DNA from: an uncultured Elioraea sp.
GTDB taxonomy: Bacteria; Pseudomonadota; Alphaproteobacteria; Acetobacterales; Acetobacteraceae
Direction of reading: 5' to 3'
Length of the DNA: 6,515 nt
Assembly: GCA_937995555.1 (NCBI GenBank)
Contig: CALKJX010000100.1
Location: 1 to 6,515, forward strand
Below, one piece after another: positions 1 through 6,515 of the stretch (position 1 is its first letter; every line of letters starts with the position of its first letter). The notes beneath the pieces are model-generated. The model was not told the DNA's origin. It worked only from the letters and a program-made list of their open reading frames with translations, and did not search any database. The position numbers and the translations under genes were made by a program.

Positions 1-936
1 GCCGACCGGCTGGAGGCGGTCGGCGTGCCGCGCAGCCTCGCCGCCGTGCTGCTGGTGGTGGCGATGCTAGCGCTGATCGTCGCCTTCTTCCTGCTGCTCT
101 ACCCGCTGATCCTCGCCCAGTTGACGATCCTGATCTCGCTCGTGCCGCAGTACATCCGTGCGGTCAGCGAGCTGATCCAGGAATCGCTCCTCTGGCTCGA
201 GGACCGGCTCGGCCCGGAGTTCGTCGATCAGCGCCTGCGCCAGCTCGCGCTCAACCAGGTCAACACGATGCTGGCCTGGGTGACCGGAGCGATCGCCTCG
301 GTGGTCGGCGGCGGGGTGCAGCTCTTCAACGTGCTGATGGTCGTGGTCGTGACACCGATCGTCGCGTTCTACCTGCTGCGCGACTGGCCGAAGATGGTGG
401 CGAATGTCGATTCCTGGGTGCCGCGCCGCTATGTCAGCACGGTGCGCGAGATCGCGCGCGAGATCGACCGCATCCTCTCGGCCTGGGTGCGCGGCCAGGC
501 GCTGGTGTGCCTGATCTTCGCGGTGTTCTACGCGGTCGCCCTCACCGCCGCCGGGCTCCAGCTCGGCCTGATCGTCGGGCTGACGGCGGGGCTGATCTCG
601 TTCATCCCCTATGTCGGCACGATGACGGGCTTCGTGATCGGCGTCGGCATGGCGATGGCGCAGTTCACCGACTGGCGCGACGTCGCCGTGATCGCCGGCA
701 TCTTCGTGTTCGGCAACATCATCGAGGGCTATGTGATCTATCCCCGCCTGCTGGGCGAACGGGTCGAGCTGCACGCGGTCTGGGTGCTGTTCGCGCTGTT
801 CGCCGGCGGCGCGGTGCTGGGCTTCATCGGCGTGCTGCTGGCCGTGCCGGCGGCCGCGGCGATCGGCGTGGTGACGCGCTACTGGCTGAAGCGCTACCGC
901 GCGAGCCCGCTCTATCTCGACGAGGGCGATCCGTGA
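1..936 (+). CDS. AI-2E family (PerM-like) transporter, 5' end cut off by window
   Basis: This is an inner-membrane protein of the AI-2E/PerM/UPF0118 family. Members are proposed exporters of autoinducer-2, permeases or Na+/H+ antiporters, and the substrate here is unknown. The reading frame is open from base 1, and its first residues (ADRLEAVGVPRSLA) match the family's conserved stretch before an early membrane segment. The gene therefore starts upstream, and the GTG at 25 is an internal valine. 311 residues are visible; the family is usually about 350. Hydrophobic segments lie at about 11-40, 95-124, 167-221 and 228-296 of the visible part. Family marks are TPIVAFYLLRDW near 118-129, SFIPYVG near 200-206, and the C-terminal GNIIEGYVIYPRLLG followed by a hydrophobic stretch. 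The stop overlaps the hdaA start by four bases, so the two are probably co-transcribed. Family assignment is firm; function is not. Confidence 0.9.
   Translation, partial: ADRLEAVGVPRSLAAVLLVVAMLALIVAFFLLLYPLILAQLTILISLVPQYIRAVSELIQESLLWLEDRLGPEFVDQRLRQLALNQVNTMLAWVTGAIASVVGGGVQLFNVLMVVVVTPIVAFYLLRDWPKMVANVDSWVPRRYVSTVREIAREIDRILSAWVRGQALVCLIFAVFYAVALTAAGLQLGLIVGLTAGLISFIPYVGTMTGFVIGVGMAMAQFTDWRDVAVIAGIFVFGNIIEGYVIYPRLLGERVELHAVWVLFALFAGGAVLGFIGVLLAVPAAAAIGVVTRYWLKRYRASPLYLDEGDP
922..926 (+). promoter_or_regulatory. Shine-Dalgarno that sets the hdaA GTG start
   Basis: GAGGG lies six bases before the GTG at 933, inside the last codons of the upstream membrane-protein gene. It supports the GTG that overlaps the upstream stop (GTGA) as the hdaA start, rather than the much longer in-frame opening that runs back to about 507 through the previous gene. 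Confidence 0.6.
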
Positions 937-1628
937 GCGGGCCGGGCCAGCTCGCCTTCGCCTTTCCCCCCTCGGTCTCCTACGCGGAGGCCGATTTCGT
1001 CCCGGGTCCCTGCTCGGCCGAGGCGCGCGCCTGGCTCGCCCGCTGGCCCGACTGGCCGTCCGGCCGGCTCGGCCTCTGGGGTCCCGAGGGGTCTGGCAAG
1101 AGCCACCTCGCGGCGATCTGGGCGGCGCGCGCCGGCGCGACGATCGTGCCCGGCACCGCGCTCGCGGCCGGGGAGGCGCCGGCGCTGCTCGGGGCCGCGC
1201 GCCACGCCGCGATCGAGGACGCCGACCGGCTGGCCGGCGACCCGGCGGCCGAGCGGACGCTGTTCCACCTGCTGAACCTGCTCGCCGAGGCGGGCGGCAC
1301 GGCCCTGCTGACCGGCCGGGCCGCACCCGCGCGCTGGCCGGTCGTGCTGCCCGATCTGCGCTCGCGGCTCGCCGCCTCGGGCGCGGTCGCGATCGCCGCG
1401 CCGGACGAGGCCGTGCTCGCGGCCGTGCTCGCCAAGGCGCTGGCCGACCGCCAGCTCGCGGTCGAACCGGACCTGGTCGCCTATCTGGTTCCCCGCCTGC
1501 CGCGCACCTTCGCGGCGATGCAGCAGGCGGCGGCGGCGCTCGATCACGCCGCGCTCGCCGGCGGGCGTCGGATCACCCGGGCCCTCGCGGCCCGGCTCGT
1601 CGCCGCGGATGACAATCCGGAGTCCTAG
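933..1628 (+). CDS. hdaA: HdaA, DnaA-homologous regulatory inactivator (AAA+)
   Basis: This 231-residue protein is a DnaA-like AAA+ domain without a DNA-binding domain. By family knowledge, Hda docks on the DNA-loaded beta clamp and stimulates ATP hydrolysis by DnaA, which prevents re-initiation of replication. The N-terminus has a clamp-binding motif (QLAFAF, residues 6-11), as in E. coli Hda (QLSLPL). Next come WPDWPSG (38-44), Walker A GPEGSGKS (50-57), a Walker B-like AIEDAD (93-98), sensor 1 LLTGR (125-129), box VII LRSRL with the probable arginine finger R145, and the lid with sensor 2 in LPRTF (R191). Length is normal for the alphaproteobacterial form. The GTG start at 933 puts the clamp motif at the extreme N-terminus, as expected, and has a good Shine-Dalgarno. 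It overlaps the upstream stop, so translational coupling is likely. A DnaA or DnaC-like loader is less likely because of the size and clamp motif. Confidence 0.93.
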   Translation: MSGPGQLAFAFPPSVSYAEADFVPGPCSAEARAWLARWPDWPSGRLGLWGPEGSGKSHLAAIWAARAGATIVPGTALAAGEAPALLGAARHAAIEDADRLAGDPAAERTLFHLLNLLAEAGGTALLTGRAAPARWPVVLPDLRSRLAASGAVAIAAPDEAVLAAVLAKALADRQLAVEPDLVAYLVPRLPRTFAAMQQAAAALDHAALAGGRRITRALAARLVAADDNPES

Positions 1629-1694
1629 CAGGGCCGACCCTCCCGCCCGCCCCCCGGGCTCCTGTATGGTGGCCGGGGCCTGGAGGAGAGCGGC
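1629..1694 (+). promoter_or_regulatory. hdaA-ppk gap: strong ppk ribosome binding site, weak inverted repeat
   Basis: This 66-base gap is the only sizeable break in the plus-strand operon. AGGAG at 1684-1688, within GGAGGAGAG, lies six bases before the ppk ATG and is the clearest ribosome binding site in the window. Just upstream, CCCCGG (1652-1657) and CCGGGG (1673-1678) form a 6-bp inverted repeat with a 15-base loop that ends four bases before the purine tract. TATGGT at 1665-1670 resembles a -10 element but has no recognisable -35 partner, so I do not call a promoter. A local promoter for ppk remains possible. Confidence 0.5.
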
Positions 1695-3893
1695 ATGAAC
1701 GAACTGCGCGACGCGGTCCGCGAGGAGGCCGTCGCCGGCACGCCGGCACGCACGATCGGTCCGGACGATCCGGAGCGCTTCATCAACCGGGAGTTGTCTT
1801 GGCTCGCCTTCAACACCCGCGTGCTGGAGGAGGCCGACAATCCCCGCCATCCGCTGCTGGAGCGGGTGCGGTTCGTCTCGATCTCCGCCACCAACCTCGA
1901 CGAGTTCTACTCCGTGCGCGTCGCCGGGCTGGTGGGGCAGGCGGCCGCGGGGCTCACCGTCACGAGCCAGGACGGGCTGACGCCAGGCCAGCAGCTCGCC
2001 GCCATCCACCTCAAGGCGCAGGAGCTGATGGCCGAGCAGCAGCGGGTCTGGCGCGACCTGCGGCGGGTGCTGCGCGAGCAGGGGCTTGCCGTGATCGAGC
2101 CCGAGGAACTGACCGAGCAGGACCGCAGCTGGCTCGAACAGTGGTTCATGGACCGGATCTTCCCCGTCCTGACCCCGCTCGCGATCGACCCCGCGCACCC
2201 GTTCCCGTTCATCCCCTCGATGGGGCTGGTGATGGTGCTGAAGCTCGCGCAGGACGAGGACGGCACGGTGATGCGCGCACTCCTGCCGATCCCGGCCCAG
2301 CTCGACCGCTTCGTGCGCCTGCCCGATGGCCCGGGCATCCGCTTCCTGCTGCTGGAGGACGTGATCGGCCTGTTCCTCGCCCGGCTGTTCCCTGGCTTCG
2401 CGCTCGCCGGCAAGGGCTTCTTCAGGCTGATCCGCGACAGCGACGTCGAGTTCGAGGAGGAGGCCGAGGATCTCGTCCGCTCCTACGAGACGGCGCTGAA
2501 GCGCCGCCGCCGCGGCAACGTGATCCGGCTGTCGGTGAACAAGGCGATGCCGGCCGATCTGCTGGAGTTCGTCGCCGACGAGCTGAACGCCCAGCGCGCC
2601 GAGATGTTCGTCGTCGACGGCATCCTCGGCATCGGCGATCTGACGCAGATCATCGTCGACGATCGCCCCGACCTGCTCTTCACGCCCTTCAGCGCGCGCT
2701 TCCCCGAGCGCATCCGCGATTTCGGCGGCGACTGCTTCGCCGCGATCCGCCACAAGGACATCGTCGTCCATCATCCCTACGAGTCCTTCGACGTCGTCGT
2801 GCAGTTCCTGCGCCAGGCCGCCCGCGATCCGAACGTGGTGGCGATCAAGCAGACGCTCTACCGCACCAGCCGCGACTCCCCGATCGTGCGCGCGCTGATC
2901 GAGGCGGCCGAGAACGGCAAGTCGGTCACGGCGATGGTGGAGCTGAAGGCGCGGTTCGACGAGGAGCAGAACATCCGCTGGGCGCGCGAGATGGAGGCGG
3001 CCGGCGTGCAGGTGGTCTACGGCTTCGTCGAGCTGAAGAGCCACGCCAAGATCAGCCTGGTGGTGCGGCGCGAGGGCGGCAGCTTGCGCAGCTACGTCCA
3101 TTACGGCACCGGCAACTACCATCCCTACACCGCGCGCGTGTACACCGATCTGTCGTTCTTCACCTGCGAACCGCGCCTGACGCGCGATGCCGCGCGCGTG
3201 TTCAACTACATGACCGGCTATGCCCGGCCCGAGACGATGGATGCGATCTCCTTCGCGCCGATCACGCTCCGGCGCGACCTGATTGCGCTGATCGAGGCCG
3301 AGGCCGCGCATGCGCGCGCCGGCAGGCCGGCGACGATCTGGCTGAAGATGAACTCGCTGGTGGATGGCGAGCTGATCGACGCGCTCTACCGCGCCTCGGC
3401 CGACGGCGTGACGATCGAGATCGTCTGCCGCGGCATCTGCTGCCTGCGCCCCGGCGTGCCGGGGCTCTCGGAGAAGATCAGGGTGAAGTCGATCGTCGGC
3501 CGCTTCCTCGAGCATGGGCGGATCTTCTGCTTCGGCAACGGCCATCCCATGCCCTCGCGCGAGGCCAAGGTGTTCATCTCCTCGGCGGACTGGATGGCGC
3601 GCAACATGGACTGGCGCGTCGAGGTGATGGTGCCGATCTTCAACGAGACCGTGCACGCGCAGATCCTCGACCAGATCATGGTCGTGAACCTGAAGGACGA
3701 GGCCCAGTCCTGGCGGCTGGATGCGGACGGCAACTACCGGCGCGCCGCGGTCGGCGAGGGCGCGATCTCGGCGCATGAGTACTTCATGACCAACCCCTCG
3801 CTGTCGGGCCGCGGCAGCGCGCTGCACGGGCCTGGCACGGTGGCGGCCGGGTCCGCGCCGCGCGAGCGGCAGGACAGGGTCGCGCACGACTGA
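1695..3893 (+). CDS. ppk: Polyphosphate kinase 1 (Ppk1)
   Basis: Ppk1 reversibly transfers the gamma-phosphate of ATP to growing inorganic polyphosphate, through a phosphohistidine intermediate. The 732 residues show all four domains: N (about 25-130, starting RFINRELSWLAFN at 28-40), head (about 131-330, with HPFPFIPSMGL), C1 (about 331-520) and C2 (to about 705). Positions equivalent to the E. coli active site are all present with identical spacing: N67 (E. coli N45), R390 and R420 (Mg binding; R375, R405), the phosphohistidine H450 in KSHAKISL (H435), Y483 (Y468), R579 (R564) and H607 in LEHGR (H592). The protein is longer than E. coli's 688 because of about 22 extra N-terminal residues and a low-complexity C-terminal tail. 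The ATG at 1695 follows a strong Shine-Dalgarno. The stop overlaps the ppx start by one base. It appears intact and active. Confidence 0.98.
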   Translation: MNELRDAVREEAVAGTPARTIGPDDPERFINRELSWLAFNTRVLEEADNPRHPLLERVRFVSISATNLDEFYSVRVAGLVGQAAAGLTVTSQDGLTPGQQLAAIHLKAQELMAEQQRVWRDLRRVLREQGLAVIEPEELTEQDRSWLEQWFMDRIFPVLTPLAIDPAHPFPFIPSMGLVMVLKLAQDEDGTVMRALLPIPAQLDRFVRLPDGPGIRFLLLEDVIGLFLARLFPGFALAGKGFFRLIRDSDVEFEEEAEDLVRSYETALKRRRRGNVIRLSVNKAMPADLLEFVADELNAQRAEMFVVDGILGIGDLTQIIVDDRPDLLFTPFSARFPERIRDFGGDCFAAIRHKDIVVHHPYESFDVVVQFLRQAARDPNVVAIKQTLYRTSRDSPIVRALIEAAENGKSVTAMVELKARFDEEQNIRWAREMEAAGVQVVYGFVELKSHAKISLVVRREGGSLRSYVHYGTGNYHPYTARVYTDLSFFTCEPRLTRDAARVFNYMTGYARPETMDAISFAPITLRRDLIALIEAEAAHARAGRPATIWLKMNSLVDGELIDALYRASADGVTIEIVCRGICCLRPGVPGLSEKIRVKSIVGRFLEHGRIFCFGNGHPMPSREAKVFISSADWMARNMDWRVEVMVPIFNETVHAQILDQIMVVNLKDEAQSWRLDADGNYRRAAVGEGAISAHEYFMTNPSLSGRGSALHGPGTVAAGSAPRERQDRVAHD

Positions 3894-5416
3894 TGACGCT
3901 GCCGCGCCCGCTCGCCGAGTCCGTTGCGATGCCGTGCCGGCTCGGCGTGGTCGATCTCGGCTCGAACTCGGTGCGGCTCGTCGTGTTCGAGGGACTGACG
4001 CGCAACCCGCAGGTGGTGTTCAACGAGAAGTCGATCCTCGGCCTCGGCCGGGGTCTGCAGGCGAGCGGGCGGCTGAACGAGGAGGCGATCGGCGATTGCA
4101 TCACCGTGCTCGAACGCTACGCGGTGGTCGCGGCGGCGATGCGCGCCGATCCGGTCGAGGTGCTGGCGACCGCGGCGGTGCGCGATGCGCTGAACGGCCC
4201 GGCCTTCGTGGAGATGCTGCGCCGCCGATTTCCCGCGCTGGCGATCCGCGTGCTCGACGGCGACGAGGAGGCGCGGATCTCGGCCGAGGGCGTGCTCTGC
4301 GGGATTCCCGATGCCGCAGGTGTGCTGGGCGATCTCGGCGGCGGCAGTCTCGAAGTAGTGCGCATCGCCGAGGGGGTGGTTGCCGCCTCGGCCACGCTCA
4401 GGCTCGGCGTGATCCGGCTTGCCGAGCAATCGGGCGGCGACGTCCTGCGCGCGCGCGCGATCGCCGACGAGGCGCTGCGCGCGGTGCCCTGGCTCGGCGA
4501 GGCGGCCGGGAGCGATCTCTATCTCGTCGGAGGGGCATGGCGCGCGCTCGCGCGCATCCACATCGGCCAGACCGGCTATCCGCTCCAGGTCGTGCATCAC
4601 TACACGCTGGCGCGCGAGGAGGCGCGCGACCTCACCGGCGTGATCACCAACCTCTCAAGGAAGACGCTGGAACGGATCCAGGGCGTCTCGCGCAAGCGGC
4701 TGGAGACGCTGCCCTTCGCGGCGGTGCTGCTGCGCCGGCTGCTGCGTGCCACGCAGGCGCGGCGCGTGGTTTTCAGCGCGAGCGGGCTGCGCGAGGGCTG
4801 GTATGCGCGGCACCTGCCCGCGACGGTGCGCGCCGAGGATCCGGTGATCGCCGCGGGCCAGGACCTCTGCCGCCGCTTCAGCCGCAGCGCGGACCTGCCG
4901 CCGGCGCTGATCGGCTGGACCGCGCCGCTGTTCCCCGACGAGACGCCGGCGCTCGCCCGGCTGCGCGAGACCGCCTGCTGGGTCGGCGACATCGGCGCGC
5001 ACGAGCACCCCGACTACAAGGCCGAGCAGGCCTTCCTGCGCCTGATGCGCCAGCCCGGCATCGGCCTCGACCACCACGCGCGCGCCTTCCTCGCGCTGAC
5101 GCTGGCGATGCGGCATGAGGCCAACCCGCTCGCCCCCTGGCTGCAGCCGGCGCGCGCGCTGCTCGACGTCGCCTCGGCCAAGCGCGCCGAGACCTTGGGG
5201 GCGGCGCTCAGGCTCGCCTTCACGCTCTCGGGTGGCACGGCGACGCTGCTCGGCCTCACCTCGCTGCGGCTGGAGCAGCAGCGGCTGGTGCTGAGGCTCG
5301 CGCGCTCGGGTGGCGTGTTCGCCGGCGAGAGCGTCTGGCGCAGGCTGGAGCGGCTGGCCGAGGCGCTGGGCCGCGAGCCCGCGACCGAGATCGCGCCTGA
5401 GGAAGCCGCGGCCTGA
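3893..5416 (+). CDS. ppx: Exopolyphosphatase, Ppx/GppA family
   Basis: Members of this family release terminal phosphate from long-chain polyphosphate, and some also convert pppGpp to ppGpp. The 507 residues compare with 513 for E. coli Ppx and 494 for GppA. The ASKHA-fold first lobe begins with the phosphate-binding loop VVDLGSNSVRL (19-29). ATAAVRDA follows, then GDEEARIS (123-130), whose E125 or E126 corresponds to the catalytic glutamate, and the second phosphate loop GDLGGGSLE (146-154). LVGGAWRALARIHI and FSASGLREGW close the phosphatase core at about residue 304. The remainder is the HD-like C-terminal domain, including GDIGAHEHPDYKAEQ. The start overlaps the ppk stop (TGATG) and has no well-placed Shine-Dalgarno. 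M13 at 3929 is an alternative that would still keep the phosphate loop. Sequence alone does not separate Ppx from GppA, but the position after ppk favours Ppx. Confidence 0.95.
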   Translation: MTLPRPLAESVAMPCRLGVVDLGSNSVRLVVFEGLTRNPQVVFNEKSILGLGRGLQASGRLNEEAIGDCITVLERYAVVAAAMRADPVEVLATAAVRDALNGPAFVEMLRRRFPALAIRVLDGDEEARISAEGVLCGIPDAAGVLGDLGGGSLEVVRIAEGVVAASATLRLGVIRLAEQSGGDVLRARAIADEALRAVPWLGEAAGSDLYLVGGAWRALARIHIGQTGYPLQVVHHYTLAREEARDLTGVITNLSRKTLERIQGVSRKRLETLPFAAVLLRRLLRATQARRVVFSASGLREGWYARHLPATVRAEDPVIAAGQDLCRRFSRSADLPPALIGWTAPLFPDETPALARLRETACWVGDIGAHEHPDYKAEQAFLRLMRQPGIGLDHHARAFLALTLAMRHEANPLAPWLQPARALLDVASAKRAETLGAALRLAFTLSGGTATLLGLTSLRLEQQRLVLRLARSGGVFAGESVWRRLERLAEALGREPATEIAPEEAAA

Positions 5417-5434
5417 ACGGCCGCAAGGTCGTCA

Positions 5435-5461
5435 GATCCGCCCACCGCACTGCGGCGGATC
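5435..5461. terminator. Possible bidirectional terminator hairpin between convergent operons
   Basis: GATCCGCC (5435-5442) and GGCGGATC (5454-5461) are a perfect 8-bp inverted repeat around an 11-base loop. The loop can refold, since CCGC/GCGG inside it gives an alternative longer stem. The repeat sits in the 43-base gap between the ppx stop and the tctB stop, and its right arm runs into the tctB stop codon. It lacks a clear U-tract on either side, so it is not a canonical intrinsic terminator. Placement rather than composition supports the call. Confidence 0.5.
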
Positions 5462-5963
5462 ACCGCAGCAGCAGCCCCGTCGGGACGTGCATCATCAGCG
5501 CCCATTGCAGCAGCAGGACGAGGCCGACCAGCCCGGCCGCGAGCGCGGCGACCGCCCCCCAGGAGGCGCCGTGGCGCAACCGCAGGAGCGCCGCCACCCA
5601 GACCGGCACGGCAAGCGTGAGCCCGATCAGCACGATCAGCGCGTAGAGGCCCAGCACCCAGCCGAACAGCGCGATGCCGGCGCCGAGGAACGGCGCGGTC
5701 CGCTCGACCGCGTCGCCGCCGAGATCCGCGACATTGGGCCCCTCCTCGACCGCGCGGTCGGGCATCGCGGCGCGGCGCACGCGGTCGGCGAGCTCGGCCA
5801 CCGCCAGCAGCGCGGTGCCGATGCCGATCCAGTACGGGAACAGCCGTGCGCCCTCGGGCCAGGCGCGCGATTCCGCCACCACGAACAGCGCGAACCAGAG
5901 GAAGCCGAGCACCATGGTGACCGGCAGCCAGGCGAACCAGCGCTCGATCCGTGGCGTGGACAT
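5460..5963 (-). CDS. tctB: TctB-family small membrane subunit of a tripartite tricarboxylate transporter
   Basis: TctB is the small, poorly conserved membrane subunit that pairs with TctA and a periplasmic TctC to import carboxylates such as citrate. The 167-residue product has membrane segments at about 10-30, 42-58, 92-118 and 134-157, possibly with one more around 115-127. A charged loop lies between the second and third (about 60-90). Family-like features are RLFPYWIG (40-47) near the second segment and the C-terminal MHVPTGLL, resembling the usual 'LPxG' ending. The ATG at 5963 overlaps the tctA stop by one base. AGGAG (complement of 5972-5976) lies eight bases upstream, which decides against the longer in-frame opening back to 6200 inside tctA. 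The name rests on topology, these short motifs and the tctA neighbour. The substrate cannot be told. Confidence 0.82.
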   Translation of the reverse strand: MSTPRIERWFAWLPVTMVLGFLWFALFVVAESRAWPEGARLFPYWIGIGTALLAVAELADRVRRAAMPDRAVEEGPNVADLGGDAVERTAPFLGAGIALFGWVLGLYALIVLIGLTLAVPVWVAALLRLRHGASWGAVAALAAGLVGLVLLLQWALMMHVPTGLLLR

Positions 5964-6515
5964 CACCGCCGCTCCTGCGCGACGTCGGCAGCGAGCGCGC
6001 GGCCGCGGCGTCGCTTGAGCAGCGTGCCGCCGAAGCTCAGCACCAGGATCAGCGCCGCGATCGTCAACACGCCGGGCCGCCAGATCCACTCCCAGTCGTA
6101 GAGGTTGTAGGAGATCCACAGATAGCGTTCCGCCAGCCCGCTGAGGATGAAGCCGATCAGCAGCGGCGGGCGGGGCGCGCCGATCCGCTTCATCAGCCAT
6201 CCCAGCACGCCGAAGCCGAACAGCTGCACCAGGTCGCCCCAGTGGTGCGACTGCTGCCAGGCGCCGAGGATCACGATCACCAGCACCACAGGCGCGATGA
6301 AGTGGAAAGGCACCAGGGTCAGCGCCGCGATCGGGCGGCTGAGAGCGAGGCAGAACAGCGTGCCGAAGACGTTACCCAGCGCCAGGCTCCAGATGATGAC
6401 GAACACGAAGTCGAGCTGGTCGCGCAGCAGCGCCGGGCCCGGCTGCAGGCCGAAGATCAGCATCGCGCCGAGGAACAGCGCCATCGCGCTCGATCCCGGC
6501 ACGCCGAACAGCAGG
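5963..6515 (-). CDS. tctA: TctA-family large permease subunit, C-terminal part (start beyond window)
   Basis: TctA is the large, multi-spanning permease of tripartite tricarboxylate transporters. It provides the transport path for substrate delivered by a TctC-type binding protein. The frame is open to the window edge; 183 residues are visible out of a usual length of about 500. The visible part starts at the conserved C-terminal-half motif FGVPGSSAMALFLGA (residues 3-17), followed by GLQPGP (about 21-26), both characteristic of TctA. Several hydrophobic segments follow, including about 36-58, 64-82, 93-105 and 148-164. The protein ends in WEWIWRPG, a last membrane segment and a short basic tail (KRRRGR). 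The GTG at 6502 is an internal valine of the motif, not a start. The stop overlaps the tctB ATG. Family assignment is strong; substrate is unknown. Confidence 0.92.
   Translation of the reverse strand, partial: LLFGVPGSSAMALFLGAMLIFGLQPGPALLRDQLDFVFVIIWSLALGNVFGTLFCLALSRPIAALTLVPFHFIAPVVLVIVILGAWQQSHHWGDLVQLFGFGVLGWLMKRIGAPRPPLLIGFILSGLAERYLWISYNLYDWEWIWRPGVLTIAALILVLSFGGTLLKRRRGRALAADVAQERR
5972..5976 (-). promoter_or_regulatory. Shine-Dalgarno of tctB inside the end of tctA
   Basis: On the minus strand AGGAG lies eight bases before the tctB ATG at 5963, within the last codons of tctA. It sets the tctB start and is consistent with coupled translation across the TGATG junction. Confidence 0.65.

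Noticed and set aside
507..932. A longer 5' extension of hdaA through the previous gene
   Set aside because: The extension is Arg/Gly-rich out-of-frame translation of the membrane protein. The GTG at 933 has a good Shine-Dalgarno and places the clamp-binding motif at the N-terminus.
67..1326. A 419-codon open frame on the minus strand opposite the AI-2E-family gene and hdaA
   Set aside because: It has low-complexity Arg/Ala/His/Asp composition, no domain, and spans two well-supported genes. It is a GC-bias shadow.
1799..3778. A second long plus-strand frame inside ppk
   Set aside because: The predicted product is Arg/Pro/Ala-rich with no domain and lies in a shifted frame across a complete ppk.
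912..3887. A very long open frame (about 990 codons) on the minus strand, antisense to hdaA and ppk
   Set aside because: Its product is rich in Arg, Ala, Gly, His and Asp with no recognisable domain. Such frames arise when the opposite strand of a GC-rich gene lacks stop codons. The plus strand carries full-length HdaA and Ppk1 with every catalytic residue in place.
4448..4462. CG-alternating runs such as the GCGCGCGCG stretch in ppx
   Set aside because: These come from Arg and Ala codons in a GC-rich gene. There is no repeat unit or spacing to suggest a functional repeat, and no CRISPR-like array exists anywhere in the window.
5310..6101. A plus-strand frame running from the end of ppx across tctB
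   Set aside because: The product is a Gln/Arg/His-rich low-complexity sequence. The opposite strand encodes a coherent membrane protein with a coupled start, which explains the region better.
5964..6200. N-terminal extension of tctB back into tctA
   Set aside because: The extension is Arg/Ala-rich and lies over tctA coding sequence. The ATG at 5963 with AGGAG eight bases upstream and the TGATG overlap is the better start.

Overview
The DNA is very GC-rich (about 70% by eye). Its gene content points to an alphaproteobacterium, most likely Rhodospirillales or Acetobacteraceae-like. The main reasons are the short HdaA-type DnaA regulator directly followed by ppk and ppx, and a tripartite tricarboxylate (TctA/TctB) transporter next door. 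The taxon is inferred from gene order and protein style; no database search was made.

Layout, plus strand (1-5416): the 3' part of an AI-2E/PerM-family membrane protein gene; hdaA, a DnaA-inactivating AAA+ protein that overlaps it by four bases (GTGA); a 66-base gap with a strong Shine-Dalgarno; ppk, a full-length polyphosphate kinase 1; and ppx, an exopolyphosphatase of the Ppx/GppA family that overlaps the ppk stop by one base (TGATG). The tight spacing suggests one co-directional transcription unit. A 43-base convergent gap follows, with an 8-bp perfect inverted repeat that could end transcription from both sides.

Layout, minus strand (6515-5460): the C-terminal part of tctA, then tctB, coupled by a one-base TGATG overlap. 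This is the membrane part of a TTT-family solute importer. No periplasmic binding protein (TctC) gene lies in the window.

How the genes work together: HdaA acts at the replication clamp to convert DnaA-ATP to DnaA-ADP. Ppk builds polyphosphate from ATP, and Ppx breaks it down and may also hydrolyse pppGpp. The operon therefore joins replication control with a stress and energy polymer whose synthesis and breakdown enzymes are translationally linked. The transporter genes look functionally unrelated and merely converge on the operon. All catalytic residues I could check are present, and I see no mobile elements, CRISPR, RNA genes or broken genes. The region looks like ordinary core genome with a transporter neighbour, and I found no convincing undescribed system. 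The findings below are modest points on gene coupling, start choice and gene order.
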